From SG8-4 sp964598225 (lineage in GTDB: Bacteria; Planctomycetota; Phycisphaerae; Sedimentisphaerales; Anaerobacaceae): a stretch of DNA of 52,388 bases. The notes under the pieces were generated by a model. That model saw nothing but the letters and a program-made list of their open reading frames with translations, did no database searches and was not told the origin of the DNA. The stretch is from assembly GCA_964598225.1 (NCBI GenBank), contig CAZRBG010000042.1, positions 1 through 52,388 of the forward strand. The letters run 5' to 3'. A program made the translations under genes and the position numbers. Shown here one piece after another: positions 45,543 through 52,388 of the stretch (position 1 is its first letter; each line of letters begins with the position of its first letter).

Positions 45543-46252
45543 GACCTCGCTACCGAAGTATTATTTCCTATGCGCATATCGTCAAACGCGAAGAGATCAT
45601 GTTGCAGCGGGGCATGAATTTCCGAATTAAACCTCACTACTCTGTCATTTTGATGAGTGTGAGAAAAGGAGCGCCATACAGAGATAAGTGGCATGATGAC
45701 ACCGGTCTTCTCGAATATGAAGGCCACGATGAGCCAAGGCGGCAAGGTGTTGATACTAAAGCAATTGACCAGCCGATGCAAACTTCAGGCGGCAGATTGA
45801 CCGAAAACGGAAAGTTTTATAATGCTGTTATGGAGTACAAAGAGGCTACGGCTAAGCCCGAGATTGTCCAGGTTTATGAGAAAATTTCACAGGGGGTCTG
45901 GTGTGACCGCGGTCAATATGAATTGATCGATGCTCAGATTGTCTCTGATGGGAAAAGAAAGGTATTCCGGTTCTTTCTCCGTCCAGCACGGACACCACGA
46001 GCAAAGGAGCCTTTTCTTAGCCAAACACGAATAATACCTACAAAAGTCAAAGTTGAGGTGTGGAAAAGAGATCACGGCAAGTGTGTGATATGTGGAGCCA
46101 GTGACAATCTGCATTTTGACCATGACGTCCCATTTTCAAAGGGTGGCAGTAGTATCACATCTAAGAATGTACGTTTATTGTGTGCAAGGCACAACCTAAC
46201 GAAGTCTGACAAGATAATGAGCTTTCTCGGATGGTTCATGGGTGTTGCTTGA
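45539..46252 (+). CDS. SRA/YDG-like HNH endonuclease
   Basis: A 237-residue protein. The first 20 residues may not be native, because the frame begins at the junction with the methyltransferase stump; MLQRGMNFRIKPHYSVILMS at 45599 is a possible start. The middle resembles an SRA/YDG modified-base-binding domain (GAPYRDKWHDDTGLLEYEGH, GGRLTENGKFYNAVMEY, QGVWCDRGQYELIDAQIV). The C-terminal HNH nuclease has CVICGASDNLHFDHDVPFSK followed by NVRLLCARHNLTKSDK with the CxxC and HNH residues in place. Such nucleases restrict DNA, often DNA carrying modified cytosine. With the methyltransferase broken, a modification-dependent (type IV-like) role is more plausible than a classic restriction pair (inference). 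Confidence 0.78.
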   Translation: MRPRYRSIISYAHIVKREEIMLQRGMNFRIKPHYSVILMSVRKGAPYRDKWHDDTGLLEYEGHDEPRRQGVDTKAIDQPMQTSGGRLTENGKFYNAVMEYKEATAKPEIVQVYEKISQGVWCDRGQYELIDAQIVSDGKRKVFRFFLRPARTPRAKEPFLSQTRIIPTKVKVEVWKRDHGKCVICGASDNLHFDHDVPFSKGGSSITSKNVRLLCARHNLTKSDKIMSFLGWFMGVA

Positions 46253-46292
46253 CAAGAAGTGTCAATATTGCGAATTGAAAGGTCTGTGAACG

Positions 46293-46550
46293 ATGGGTAC
46301 AGTCGATCAACTGGAACGAACTATAGACGAGTATCAGGGCATACTTGCCGATGTTAAAAAGAATCAGGAGGAGAAGCAGGATTGGAACTGGAACCTTATA
46401 AGGAGGGAACTAATTGTCAGTAGCGGTTGGACGATTGAAGGGGCAGAAGAGGTTACAAGGTTAGTTCGCGATTATGGCTGTTTTGTGCTGCGTAATGCGT
46501 TAGCTGTCGCGAGTGTGCTCGATATAGAGGACGGTGATTTAGGCTACTGA
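46293..46550 (+). CDS. Small protein of unknown function in the restriction locus
   Basis: An 85-residue protein MGTVDQLERTIDEYQGILAD, then VKKNQEEKQDWNWNLIRREL and a hydrophobic C-part GCFVLRNALAVASVLDIEDG. It is mostly helical and acidic. No family is recognised. It follows the HNH gene after 40 bp on the same strand, so it probably belongs to the same unit. The ribosome site (AAAGG, about 11 bases away) is weak. Confidence 0.55.
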   Translation: MGTVDQLERTIDEYQGILADVKKNQEEKQDWNWNLIRRELIVSSGWTIEGAEEVTRLVRDYGCFVLRNALAVASVLDIEDGDLGY

Positions 46551-46785
46551 AAACAGAGGGAGTTTCACAAATCTTGTAGGGGGGAGCAAGACCTATCCTG
46601 CTTATTGAACTGTGCGTGAGAACAAGTCATAGCAAATGAGTGGCAGGAGCTTTTCATAGGGTGAATCCATCAAAGCCTCGCCCGCCGGAAACCAGCGGGA
46701 CTTGGGATTTAGAATTTTAAGAGCGGGAAGACGGGAAATGTATACCTATAGCCACTGAAACGTCTGAATATTTTATTTTTTTATG

Positions 46786-46818
46786 TTGACGAACAAATTC
46801 CTTTCTTGATAGTATAAT
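46786..46818 (+). promoter_or_regulatory. Promoter of the structured RNA
   Basis: A perfect TATAAT (46813-46818) predicts transcription from about 46824-46826, exactly the first bases of the outer RNA stem. TTGACG (46786-46791) lies 21 bp upstream, longer than usual; an overlapping -10-like GATAGT (46808) would give a spacing of 16. Confidence 0.55.
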
Positions 46819-46823
46819 TAGTG

Positions 46824-46883
46824 CGCCGTGACTGCGTCGCTATGCAGGATTAGGGGGCGACCCTAACACGGCGTCTTTTTTTT
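46824..46883 (+). ncRNA. Compact three-way-junction RNA with potential kissing loops, opposite a DUF3800 gene
   Basis: Outer stem: CGCCGTG (46824-46830) pairs perfectly with CACGGCG (46867-46873). Hairpin 1: CTGCGT (46832-46837) with ATGCAG (46842-46847), loop CGCT, one G-U pair. Hairpin 2: TTAGGG (46850-46855) with CCCTAA (46861-46866), loop GGCGA, abutting the outer stem with no linker. Loop 1 CGCU can pair with GGCG of loop 2 (four pairs, one G-U), giving a kissing interaction. Eight Ts follow (46876-46883), as in an intrinsic terminator. The G-U pair would be an A-C mismatch on the other strand, so the plus strand is the likely RNA. Its 3' half overlaps the stop and last codons of the DUF3800 gene on the minus strand. 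RNA motifs associated with DUF3800 genes have been described from comparative genomics; whether this is one of them was not checked. Confidence 0.7.
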
Positions 46884-47621
46884 ATGAATTTTGACGATAC
46901 CATATCCTTCCATTTTGCCCGTAGGGCTTCTTCTTATTCTATTGGAAAACTGATCGAAAAAGCGATTATCATCTTTGGCGAACCATCGGTAGACTCCTCC
47001 AGCCACCATATCTGCAAGCTGGATTCCTGTGCTAAAATGAGAGGGCACTATGAAGACGCCTTCGAGAATATTGGCGAAATGTGAGGTATGTGCTTCTTTT
47101 CCGTGCATCATTCTGTAATGCATACCTTGCAGGCGTGTATCCTGTCTTCGTTCTCTATGGTCGCAAATAACAATACCATTCATTTTTGTGCCGGCTTCTC
47201 TGGATAAATCTTGGAGATAATATTGAAACCGCTCAATTAGTCGTTTGTACGCGAACCAATAAAGATCGTCGTCACTGTTGATATGCGAGCGTTGATAACA
47301 CAAACTGATGTCGGAAATAGCCGAAATGATCTTTATCGATTTGTATTTTGCAATGACGGTGAAAATGTCCGTCCTTAATCGCTCTCTTTGTTGATCGGTC
47401 AGGTGGGAAATTGACGTTTTTTTATCTTTATGCTGGTAAAAATATCGCCACTTGATTTCCTTCTCAATGTTGTACTTCTTTTTGAGTGATTTCAAGTCGG
47501 CATCTATTTTGAACCACGTGTCTTCAGATATGATAGCCCCGCCCAAGACAAATTTATCTTCTGGTTTATGTTTTCCGATAGGTGAAAGCGAGCCGGATTC
47601 GTCTATAAAAAGTAAATGCAT
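46863..47621 (-). CDS. DUF3800 protein
   Basis: A 252-residue protein of the DUF3800 family, thought to have an RNase H-like fold. The start MHLLFIDESGSLSPIGKHKP carries the signature FIDESG (Asp7, Glu8), with FVLGGAIISEDTWFKID following. The middle has GIVICDHRERRQDTRLQGMH and the end has STGIQLADMVAGGVYRWFAK, the family's second acidic motif (QLAD). The function of the family is not established; it is common near mobile and defence genes and several conserved RNA motifs occur beside its genes. Codon use is more AT-rich than in neighbouring core genes. The last codons (HKKKTPC and the TAG) lie inside the complement of the structured RNA. A weak GGGA precedes the ATG. Confidence 0.88.
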   Translation of the reverse strand: MHLLFIDESGSLSPIGKHKPEDKFVLGGAIISEDTWFKIDADLKSLKKKYNIEKEIKWRYFYQHKDKKTSISHLTDQQRERLRTDIFTVIAKYKSIKIISAISDISLCYQRSHINSDDDLYWFAYKRLIERFQYYLQDLSREAGTKMNGIVICDHRERRQDTRLQGMHYRMMHGKEAHTSHFANILEGVFIVPSHFSTGIQLADMVAGGVYRWFAKDDNRFFDQFSNRIRRSPTGKMEGYGIVKIHKKKTPC

Positions 47622-48155
47622 TTCTTAAATCCCAACCTCAATAATTTTCATTGTGTCGTTGCCGGAAATATCCACCATGTTTACTGCTATTCATCGCCAA
47701 GAGGATTGATTCCTTCAAGACAATTGAGAATCTGTTTTTTCTGTCCCCGTCAGTTCAACTGTGGCCACAAGCGATCCCAAATTATCTCTGTTCGCTACGG
47801 CCCTCCCGAAAGTGAGAATCTATCACCAAAAAGACACAGAATCAATCAAATTGCGATTTCCAAAGACTCTCAGCTAGGGCCACGAGCCTGTAGCTATGCG
47901 AGTCTTGATGTTTTTACGGCAGTTAACCGGTGGTTGGAGCGGGGGCTAAAAATTGACCGTTGACGATTGATTATTGACTATTGGCCGTGCCTCAGAATCG
48001 TTGACAATGCTATTTCTCTTGTCTTTTCAGTGTTAATCAGTTGAATCCGTGTCTAAGGAATATTTCTTTGTGTGGTTCTAAAGCCTGGTGTGATAGTTTC
48101 CGATAGAGTGGTTTGGGCCTGACTGGGGCTGGTTGTAGTTTAACAGGAGGCTGAC
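47622..48155. other. Gene-poor spacer between the DUF3800 gene and the ferritin-like pair
   Basis: A 534-bp stretch with no gene that could be supported. One frame from 47616 to 47963 lacks a ribosome site and any recognisable pattern. Around 47950-47985 there is a repetitive 'attgaccgttgacgattgat' string of the low-complexity type seen in planctomycete spacers. The promoter of the ferritin-like pair should lie near its right end. Confidence 0.5.
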
Positions 48156-48425
48156 ATGGGCAGTGGGGATAGTGAGAAAGCGACGCAGTGCGGCGGCGAG
48201 CAGAAGACGGTTCAGGGATTGCTCGTATCGGCTCTGGACATGGAGGATGAGATCGCTCACGGTGTTTATTCGGACTATATGGATCGTAAAAACTGGCCGG
48301 AAGGCATGAAAGATCGAACCTTCGAGCAGGTCCGCAGTTATCTCGCAACGTTGCTGGAGGACACTCGACGGCACAGGTGTATAGTCAAGAGTTTGCAGGA
48401 AAAGCTGGGGCGAGACGATGGATAG
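48156..48425 (+). CDS. Half-size ferritin-like protein (first of a pair)
   Basis: An 89-residue protein. Two helices are visible: VQGLLVSALDMEDEIAHGVY with Glu32 and a following MKDRTFEQVRSYLATLLEDT, RRHRCIVKSL with Glu68 and His73. The E...ExxxxH spacing recalls half of a rubrerythrin/ferritin four-helix bundle, with a degenerate metal site. AGGAGG 5 bases before the ATG is an excellent ribosome site. It overlaps the next gene by 8 bases, so the two are translationally coupled and may form a heterodimeric bundle (inference). No encapsulin or rubredoxin gene is nearby. Confidence 0.6.
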   Translation: MGSGDSEKATQCGGEQKTVQGLLVSALDMEDEIAHGVYSDYMDRKNWPEGMKDRTFEQVRSYLATLLEDTRRHRCIVKSLQEKLGRDDG

Positions 48426-48630
48426 TGCGATAAAGCATAAACTTCTGGACGAGTTCGAGACGATGCGACTGCTCGAGGAGGATGCACACAAGTTTTATCT
48501 GAACGCCTCGAATGATCCGAACGTAGCCGGGCAGAGCGTCCGCAGGTGTTTCGGAAGTATTGCCGAAGACGAAAAGCACCACGTGGAAATTGTCGAGCGG
48601 ATAATGAATATTATCCGAAACTGCCTTTAG
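48418..48630 (+). CDS. Half-size ferritin-like protein (second of a pair)
   Basis: A 70-residue protein DEFETMRLLEEDAHKFYLNA and SVRRCFGSIAEDEKHHVEIV. Helix 1 has Glu20/Glu21 in the EE-x-A-x-x-FY pattern and helix 2 has EDEKHH (Glu52, His54/His55), close to rubrerythrin helices E-x-x-A-x-x-FY and IA-x-x-E-x-x-H. It is better preserved than its partner. As a single helical hairpin it would have to dimerise with itself or the upstream product to make a di-iron site, as encapsulated ferritins do. Iron or oxidative-stress function is inferred from the fold only. Confidence 0.68.
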   Translation: MDSAIKHKLLDEFETMRLLEEDAHKFYLNASNDPNVAGQSVRRCFGSIAEDEKHHVEIVERIMNIIRNCL

Positions 48631-48674
48631 ACGGCTTCGGCGGCGCTCGCAAATATCAAAAGCATACAAAGTAA

Positions 48675-48708
48675 CGGGGCCTATATCGATTGCTCGACAC
48701 AGGCCCCG
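48675..48708. terminator. Possible bidirectional terminator
   Basis: CGGGGCCT (48675-48682) and AGGCCCCG (48701-48708) form a perfect 8-bp GC-rich stem with an 18-base loop. It lies midway between the convergent ferritin-like and P-domain genes. T-tracts on both sides are weak, so strength is uncertain. Confidence 0.55.
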
Positions 48709-48755
48709 ATTTGCTGCAAATCTACTGAGCTATTCACGCTCAATCAGCGGTAAGC

Positions 48756-51700
48756 CTATATTTCAGGCTCCGGTTCGGGTTCCGGTTCCGGCTCCGGCGG
48801 GGGTTCGGGCGCCGGTTCGGTCGTGAAGCTCCAGACCATACCCCTGGTGGTGAATACCGCGGTGAGTTCATCGACCCGCCAGTAGTAGGTCTTGCCGGGT
48901 TCGAGCGGGCCGGGATCGAAGCTCGTTACCGCGATTGGAGCGGCGCCGGCGGCGTCGGCTACGGCGTCGGGATCGTCGCCGAAGTACACCTCGTGCAGAA
49001 TCGCTCCGAGACCCGGTGTCCAGCTAAGGGTAGAGTTGGGATCGACGTTTTCGGCTCCGTCGGCGGGATCGGGTTCGTGGGCTTCGAACGGCGGCGCCGT
49101 GAAGCTCCAGACCTCGCCTTCATGCACCCATTCGCGGTCGGCTTCGACGGCATCGACGCGCCAATAGACTGTGTTGCCGTCAAGGCCCTCCGGAATCGGC
49201 ATTCCCGCCAGGCCGACGCTGATTTTTGTCTCGGTCACATTGCCGGCAAACGCGGCTTCGGCGCCGGAGACAACGTCGTCCATGTTCGTGCTGACGTAAA
49301 CACCATGTGACTCTGCGGTCGGTCCGGCGGTCCAGCTAAGCACGGCAGCTATGAATTCGACGGAACCGCCGTCAGCCGGACTGGGCTCGGAAGCCTGGCC
49401 GCTTGGGGTCGTGAAACTCCAGACGTCGCCGATGTGCGTGGTGCCGTCGGCCTCGACAGAATCGATCCTCCAGGAGTAGGGCCTGCCTATTTTAAGGCCG
49501 TTGGGGTCGAAGGTGCTCTCGACCTGATTGCCCATGAATTCGAGGTCGTCGCCGATGCCGAAATACACGTCGCTGGAAACGGCGGTGCCCCCGGGCGTCC
49601 AGCTTAGCGTCGTGTCGAGAGGAACTCCTTCGGCTCCGTCGGCCGGCTTGGGATTGGTGGCCTCGCCGATTACGGTTGTGAAGCTCCATACCGGGCCTTC
49701 GTGCCTGGTTCCGTCGGCGTCGAACTCGTCGATCCTCCAGAAGTAAGTCGTGCTGACAGCGAGTTTGCCGACGTCCCAGGTGGTGCCGGTCGTTCTGGCG
49801 ATCTTCGGCGGTGTTTCGGTGGTGCCGAAGTACACGTCGCGCGAAACGCCGGAGATTCCGGGCGTCCAGCTCAGGATTGTCTCCTGGTCCTTATCCGTGA
49901 GTCCGTCGGCCGGGCTGGGATTGGAGGCGGTTTCAGTGACGGCTGCTATATGAAGCAGGGGCGCGTCGTCGGGGCTGCCGTCGAATGACTCGGCTTCACG
50001 AGTTCCGGCCGAGGGATTGTTCGGATCGTCCACAAACGTCAAAACCATGGCGTTGCCCTTGGCCCATTTTTCCTGGCCGATCAGTTCCTCGATGATGTTC
50101 GTGAGGTCGGGAGTGCGTTCATCCGGACCCTGCTCGTGCACGGTCATCCACTGCGGCACCTTCCAGTTGACGGATGCTTCGGTCGTCGGCCTTGATGTGA
50201 CATCGCCCGGCGTGGTGCTGAATGCGAGCGGCTCGGGAGTAAGTTCACCCCGGACTACCATATTGACGGGGCCTTCGTGGCGAGCGTTGTCGACGTCGTC
50301 GGCGCTGAACTGCACCCATGCTTCCAAAACAGTCGAGCCGGCTGGGAGGGCGACGTCAATCCATCGACAACCGACCGCCTGCAGATTGCTTGGATCATCG
50401 GAAGAGCCCTCGTAGCCCAGCTCCAGGTCGCTGCTGGTCAGGTCTTCCATCATGCCGTCGTCCAGCACGTGCTCCTCTCCTTCGTCCGAGCCGGCCCGGA
50501 TGCGCTTATCCACGACGATGTTGCCGGGTGCGGTGCTGAAGCTCCAGATGTCGCCGGAGATTACCGTCCCGTCTTCCAGTACCGTGTCTACCGCGAAATA
50601 ATAGGTTGTTCCCATCTCGAGCGCTCCGACGTCGATCATATCGACGTTCGGGCCGACGTTGGCGAGCAGGGCTGTCCTGTCGTTGACATCTTCGAAAGTC
50701 TCGCTGAAGAACACGTCCTGTGAGACGCCTCCGATGCCGGGGATCCAACTAACGGTGACAGGATTCTCCACGACTATTTGCCAGGAGTTGAGAGTTGCCG
50801 TATCGCCGGCACCTGCGACAAGGTTCCAGTCATCCTCGACTCTGAGCTTCCACTGGCCGGCGGCGTTACAGCCGTCGACGTCCGAAAGCTTTCCTTCCGG
50901 CCTGAAGATCCCCGTGAACGGCTGAGTGCCGTCTCTAATGGATTTCGAAGCCTCGTCATCGAGAATAGTGTTCGTGAAATCATCTTCTTCCAGGCCGACG
51001 TCGGTGAACAGCTCAACACGATCTCCGCAGGGCGAGGTCAGGAAGACGTTCAAGTCGGCGTTGTTGCCGGGCATCGTGATGTCAAGCTCGACGTTAAGGT
51101 CCTTGACCGTGACCGATTCGTCTACGTTAAGAACTGAAGTCACGCCTTTTGGGGTGTTGCCAAAGGCCTGTGGAACATCTTTCGGCACGTCGTCGCTGAT
51201 AAAAGTGCTGACCGCGGGCTTTGCCGAAATGCCCGTCGCTCCGTTCGCAGGAGTGGGAGTCCCCGCCGGCCACACAGTTGGTGCAACAATTTCTCCCGGC
51301 AGCGCTGTTGCATCAAGGTCGAGCATATTAGTGATAACAAGTCCGTCAATCACCACGCCATCCTCTCGTTTGGCTATCTCCAGTGTGTTGAGCCCGGCGG
51401 GCAGCGTCCAGTGTACAACCGCGTTGCCGTGGTCGTTGCTGTGGACGTCGTCCCAGAGCCAGTTGTCACTGTGAGCGATACTGTTGAATCTGACCCATCC
51501 CGTTCCGGGCTGGTCGGGATCTTCGTGACTCTGAGCTTTTGCTGTGGTGATCCTGACCCAGAGAGAATCGTCGTCTCCGTTCGGAGCAATCACGCGGGTA
51601 AGGACTTTGTAAACACCGCCGGCGACTTCGAAATCATACGTGGCTGTCCATTCAGGACCCGGCGCCGCATCATTGTCGTTGCCGACCCCGTTTTCGGAGC

Positions 51701-51950
51701 CTATATACGCCACCACCGGTTTGGCCGGCGGCGCATTCGGATCTTCCGTTGCGTTCGGATCGGCCGGAGCGTTCGGATCTTCCGTAGCGTTCGGATCGGG
51801 CTCTTCCGTGACGCCGACAATCAGCCAGTTTTCGCCCAGCACGTCGGCGGATTCGGCCTGCCGCCAGACCCAGTCGAGAGCGTGTGCCGGTCTCGCCGAC
51901 AGGCCCAGCACGAAAACAAAACATGACAACAAAATCAGTTTCTTACACAT
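48756..51950 (-). CDS. Large secreted multidomain protein (P-domain and Fn3-like repeats)
   Basis: A protein of 1064 residues starting at ATG 51950 (AAGGAG 8 bases upstream), with signal peptide MCKKLILLSCFVFVLGLSARPAHA-like. After an acidic DPNATEDPNAP repeat linker comes a carbohydrate-binding-like jelly-roll (about 60-200), then a proprotein-convertase P domain (VKDLNVELDITMPGNNADLN followed by VFLTSPCGDRVELF, NSWQIVVEN). Then there is one Fn3-like unit, a DNRLRE-type beta domain (VDKRIRAGSDEGEEHVLDDG, AGSTVLEAWVQFSADDVDN), and at least four more Fn3-like units with the repeating pattern PADG...LSWTPG...DVYFG...YFWRID...WSFTT. It ends in a Pro-Glu tail (PEPPPEPEPEPEPEPEI). No enzymatic domain is seen. 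It is likely a cell-surface or matrix protein. Confidence 0.85.
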   Translation of the reverse strand: MCKKLILLSCFVFVLGLSARPAHALDWVWRQAESADVLGENWLIVGVTEEPDPNATEDPNAPADPNATEDPNAPPAKPVVAYIGSENGVGNDNDAAPGPEWTATYDFEVAGGVYKVLTRVIAPNGDDDSLWVRITTAKAQSHEDPDQPGTGWVRFNSIAHSDNWLWDDVHSNDHGNAVVHWTLPAGLNTLEIAKREDGVVIDGLVITNMLDLDATALPGEIVAPTVWPAGTPTPANGATGISAKPAVSTFISDDVPKDVPQAFGNTPKGVTSVLNVDESVTVKDLNVELDITMPGNNADLNVFLTSPCGDRVELFTDVGLEEDDFTNTILDDEASKSIRDGTQPFTGIFRPEGKLSDVDGCNAAGQWKLRVEDDWNLVAGAGDTATLNSWQIVVENPVTVSWIPGIGGVSQDVFFSETFEDVNDRTALLANVGPNVDMIDVGALEMGTTYYFAVDTVLEDGTVISGDIWSFSTAPGNIVVDKRIRAGSDEGEEHVLDDGMMEDLTSSDLELGYEGSSDDPSNLQAVGCRWIDVALPAGSTVLEAWVQFSADDVDNARHEGPVNMVVRGELTPEPLAFSTTPGDVTSRPTTEASVNWKVPQWMTVHEQGPDERTPDLTNIIEELIGQEKWAKGNAMVLTFVDDPNNPSAGTREAESFDGSPDDAPLLHIAAVTETASNPSPADGLTDKDQETILSWTPGISGVSRDVYFGTTETPPKIARTTGTTWDVGKLAVSTTYFWRIDEFDADGTRHEGPVWSFTTVIGEATNPKPADGAEGVPLDTTLSWTPGGTAVSSDVYFGIGDDLEFMGNQVESTFDPNGLKIGRPYSWRIDSVEADGTTHIGDVWSFTTPSGQASEPSPADGGSVEFIAAVLSWTAGPTAESHGVYVSTNMDDVVSGAEAAFAGNVTETKISVGLAGMPIPEGLDGNTVYWRVDAVEADREWVHEGEVWSFTAPPFEAHEPDPADGAENVDPNSTLSWTPGLGAILHEVYFGDDPDAVADAAGAAPIAVTSFDPGPLEPGKTYYWRVDELTAVFTTRGMVWSFTTEPAPEPPPEPEPEPEPEPEI
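51724..51792 (-). repeat. Short tandem repeats encoding DPNATEDPNAP
   Basis: Imperfect direct repeats of the word GCGTTCGGATC(T/G)(T/G)CCG encode alternating DPNA-T-EDPNA-P blocks just after the signal peptide of the large secreted protein. Copy number could vary between strains. Confidence 0.7.
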
Positions 51951-52388
51951 AATGGTTCTCCTTCGCTTTGATTTTATTAGATGAGATTTTACCGACGGCA
52001 ATCTTCACTTTCGCACCGGATACTGCCTAATTCGATATTCGCTCGTGACGAGTTCGCAGAACGTAAAAAGCTATTTCACCTCCTTTCGCTCAGAATAACG
52101 GCTAACTTTATGTAGAAAAAGACCGCAACGTCGGATTATCGATCTCCACAAACTGACAAATAAATCACACTCCTGCCTTGGTTTTCGGAGAAATCTCTGC
52201 GAAAAACTCAGAGATTATCCTTAATCTCCGAAAAATGATGCGACACAGTGCCTCGGGGGACCCCAGTACACACTTCCTATGCCGAACAATTACAGGATTT
52301 ATACATAGGCGTCAAGTAAAATTTCTGTAAATGTAAGGATCGTGCACGAAATAACTTCCCGATTTCATGGGGATAGTTCCGTCGGAAT
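51951..52388. other. Upstream spacer with a nested hairpin
   Basis: A 438-bp stretch upstream of the large secreted gene with no supportable coding sequence. It holds the nested inverted repeat at 52182-52234. No sigma-54 site or riboswitch was recognised. Confidence 0.5.
52182..52234. repeat. Nested perfect inverted repeat
   Basis: Outer arms TTTTCGGAGA (52182-52191) and TCTCCGAAAA (52225-52234) are perfectly complementary. Directly inside, AATCTCTG (52192-52199) pairs with CAGAGATT (52209-52216) around a 9-base loop, leaving an 8-base bulge on the right side. No T-run follows on either strand. Confidence 0.75.

Noticed and set aside
46863..46883. Reading the RNA structure as only a terminator of the DUF3800 gene
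   Set aside because: On the minus strand the stop codon lies inside the stem, one pair becomes a mismatch, and no T-run follows the structure; the T-run and the promoter fit the plus strand.
47616..47963. A 115-codon frame divergent from the DUF3800 gene
   Set aside because: No ribosome site, unusual composition, and it runs into low-complexity spacer sequence.

Overview
The window looks like a chromosomal piece of a planctomycete, most likely from a Phycisphaerae-type lineage. This is an inference from family content: two prepilin-like pseudopilins with FTLIEL leaders, a Tat-exported sulfatase with HEAT repeats, a tandem DUF1080 protein, a beta-helix protein, a P-domain/Fn3-like surface protein and a mitochondrial-type EF-G1. 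No rRNA, tRNA or CRISPR array was seen, and no gene is cut by the window edges.

Layout. 1-4.5 kb is a nitrogen block, all on the minus strand: a NifA-like sigma-54 activator, then a near-perfect sigma-54 promoter driving an outer-membrane beta-barrel protein, amtB and a PII gene. 4.5-7.4 kb holds repeats, an orphan Phd-type antitoxin, a B12/radical-SAM protein and a RelE/ParE-type toxin-antitoxin pair whose toxin is frameshifted. 7.5-14.9 kb holds a pseudopilin, carbamoyl-phosphate synthase in the order carB-carA, and a Tat-exported isomerase-like protein. 15.1-17.9 kb is a topoisomerase VI operon (B then A) with a palindromic element inside the B coding sequence. 18-31 kb is a mixed minus-strand stretch: pseudopilin, beta-helix protein, HEAT protein, EF-G, lipoprotein phosphatase, FAD oxidoreductase, OsmC, UbiA prenyltransferase, DUF1080 and sulfatase. 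31.4-34.9 kb has a YgjP-type metallopeptidase, a cold-shock protein sharing a bidirectional terminator with it, a lipoprotein and a PutP-type symporter. 35-43 kb is a minus-strand DNA-helicase run: SWIM-SNF2, RecQ, a small coiled-coil protein, and an overlapping XPB-Bax1 pair of archaeal type. 43.3 kb has a B12-binding-fold protein lacking the cobalt-ligand His.

44-48 kb is the accessory part. About 1.1 kb of gene-free repeat debris is followed by the stump of a DNA cytosine methyltransferase (recognition domain plus motif I only), an SRA-like/HNH nuclease, a small unknown gene, and a DUF3800 gene. The end of the DUF3800 gene overlaps, on the opposite strand, what looks like a discrete ~60-nt RNA gene: TATAAT box, three-way junction with potentially kissing loops, then eight Us. 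This RNA/DUF3800 pair is the most interesting signal in the window. 48-52 kb has two overlapping half-size ferritin-like genes and a 1064-residue secreted multidomain protein.

The window also carries several families of short palindromic dispersed repeats, one nested inside another and one translated as part of topoisomerase VI B. Archaeal-type DNA enzymes (Topo VI, XPB-Bax1) in a bacterial context are a second theme. All family calls come from reading motifs by eye; none was checked by a database search.
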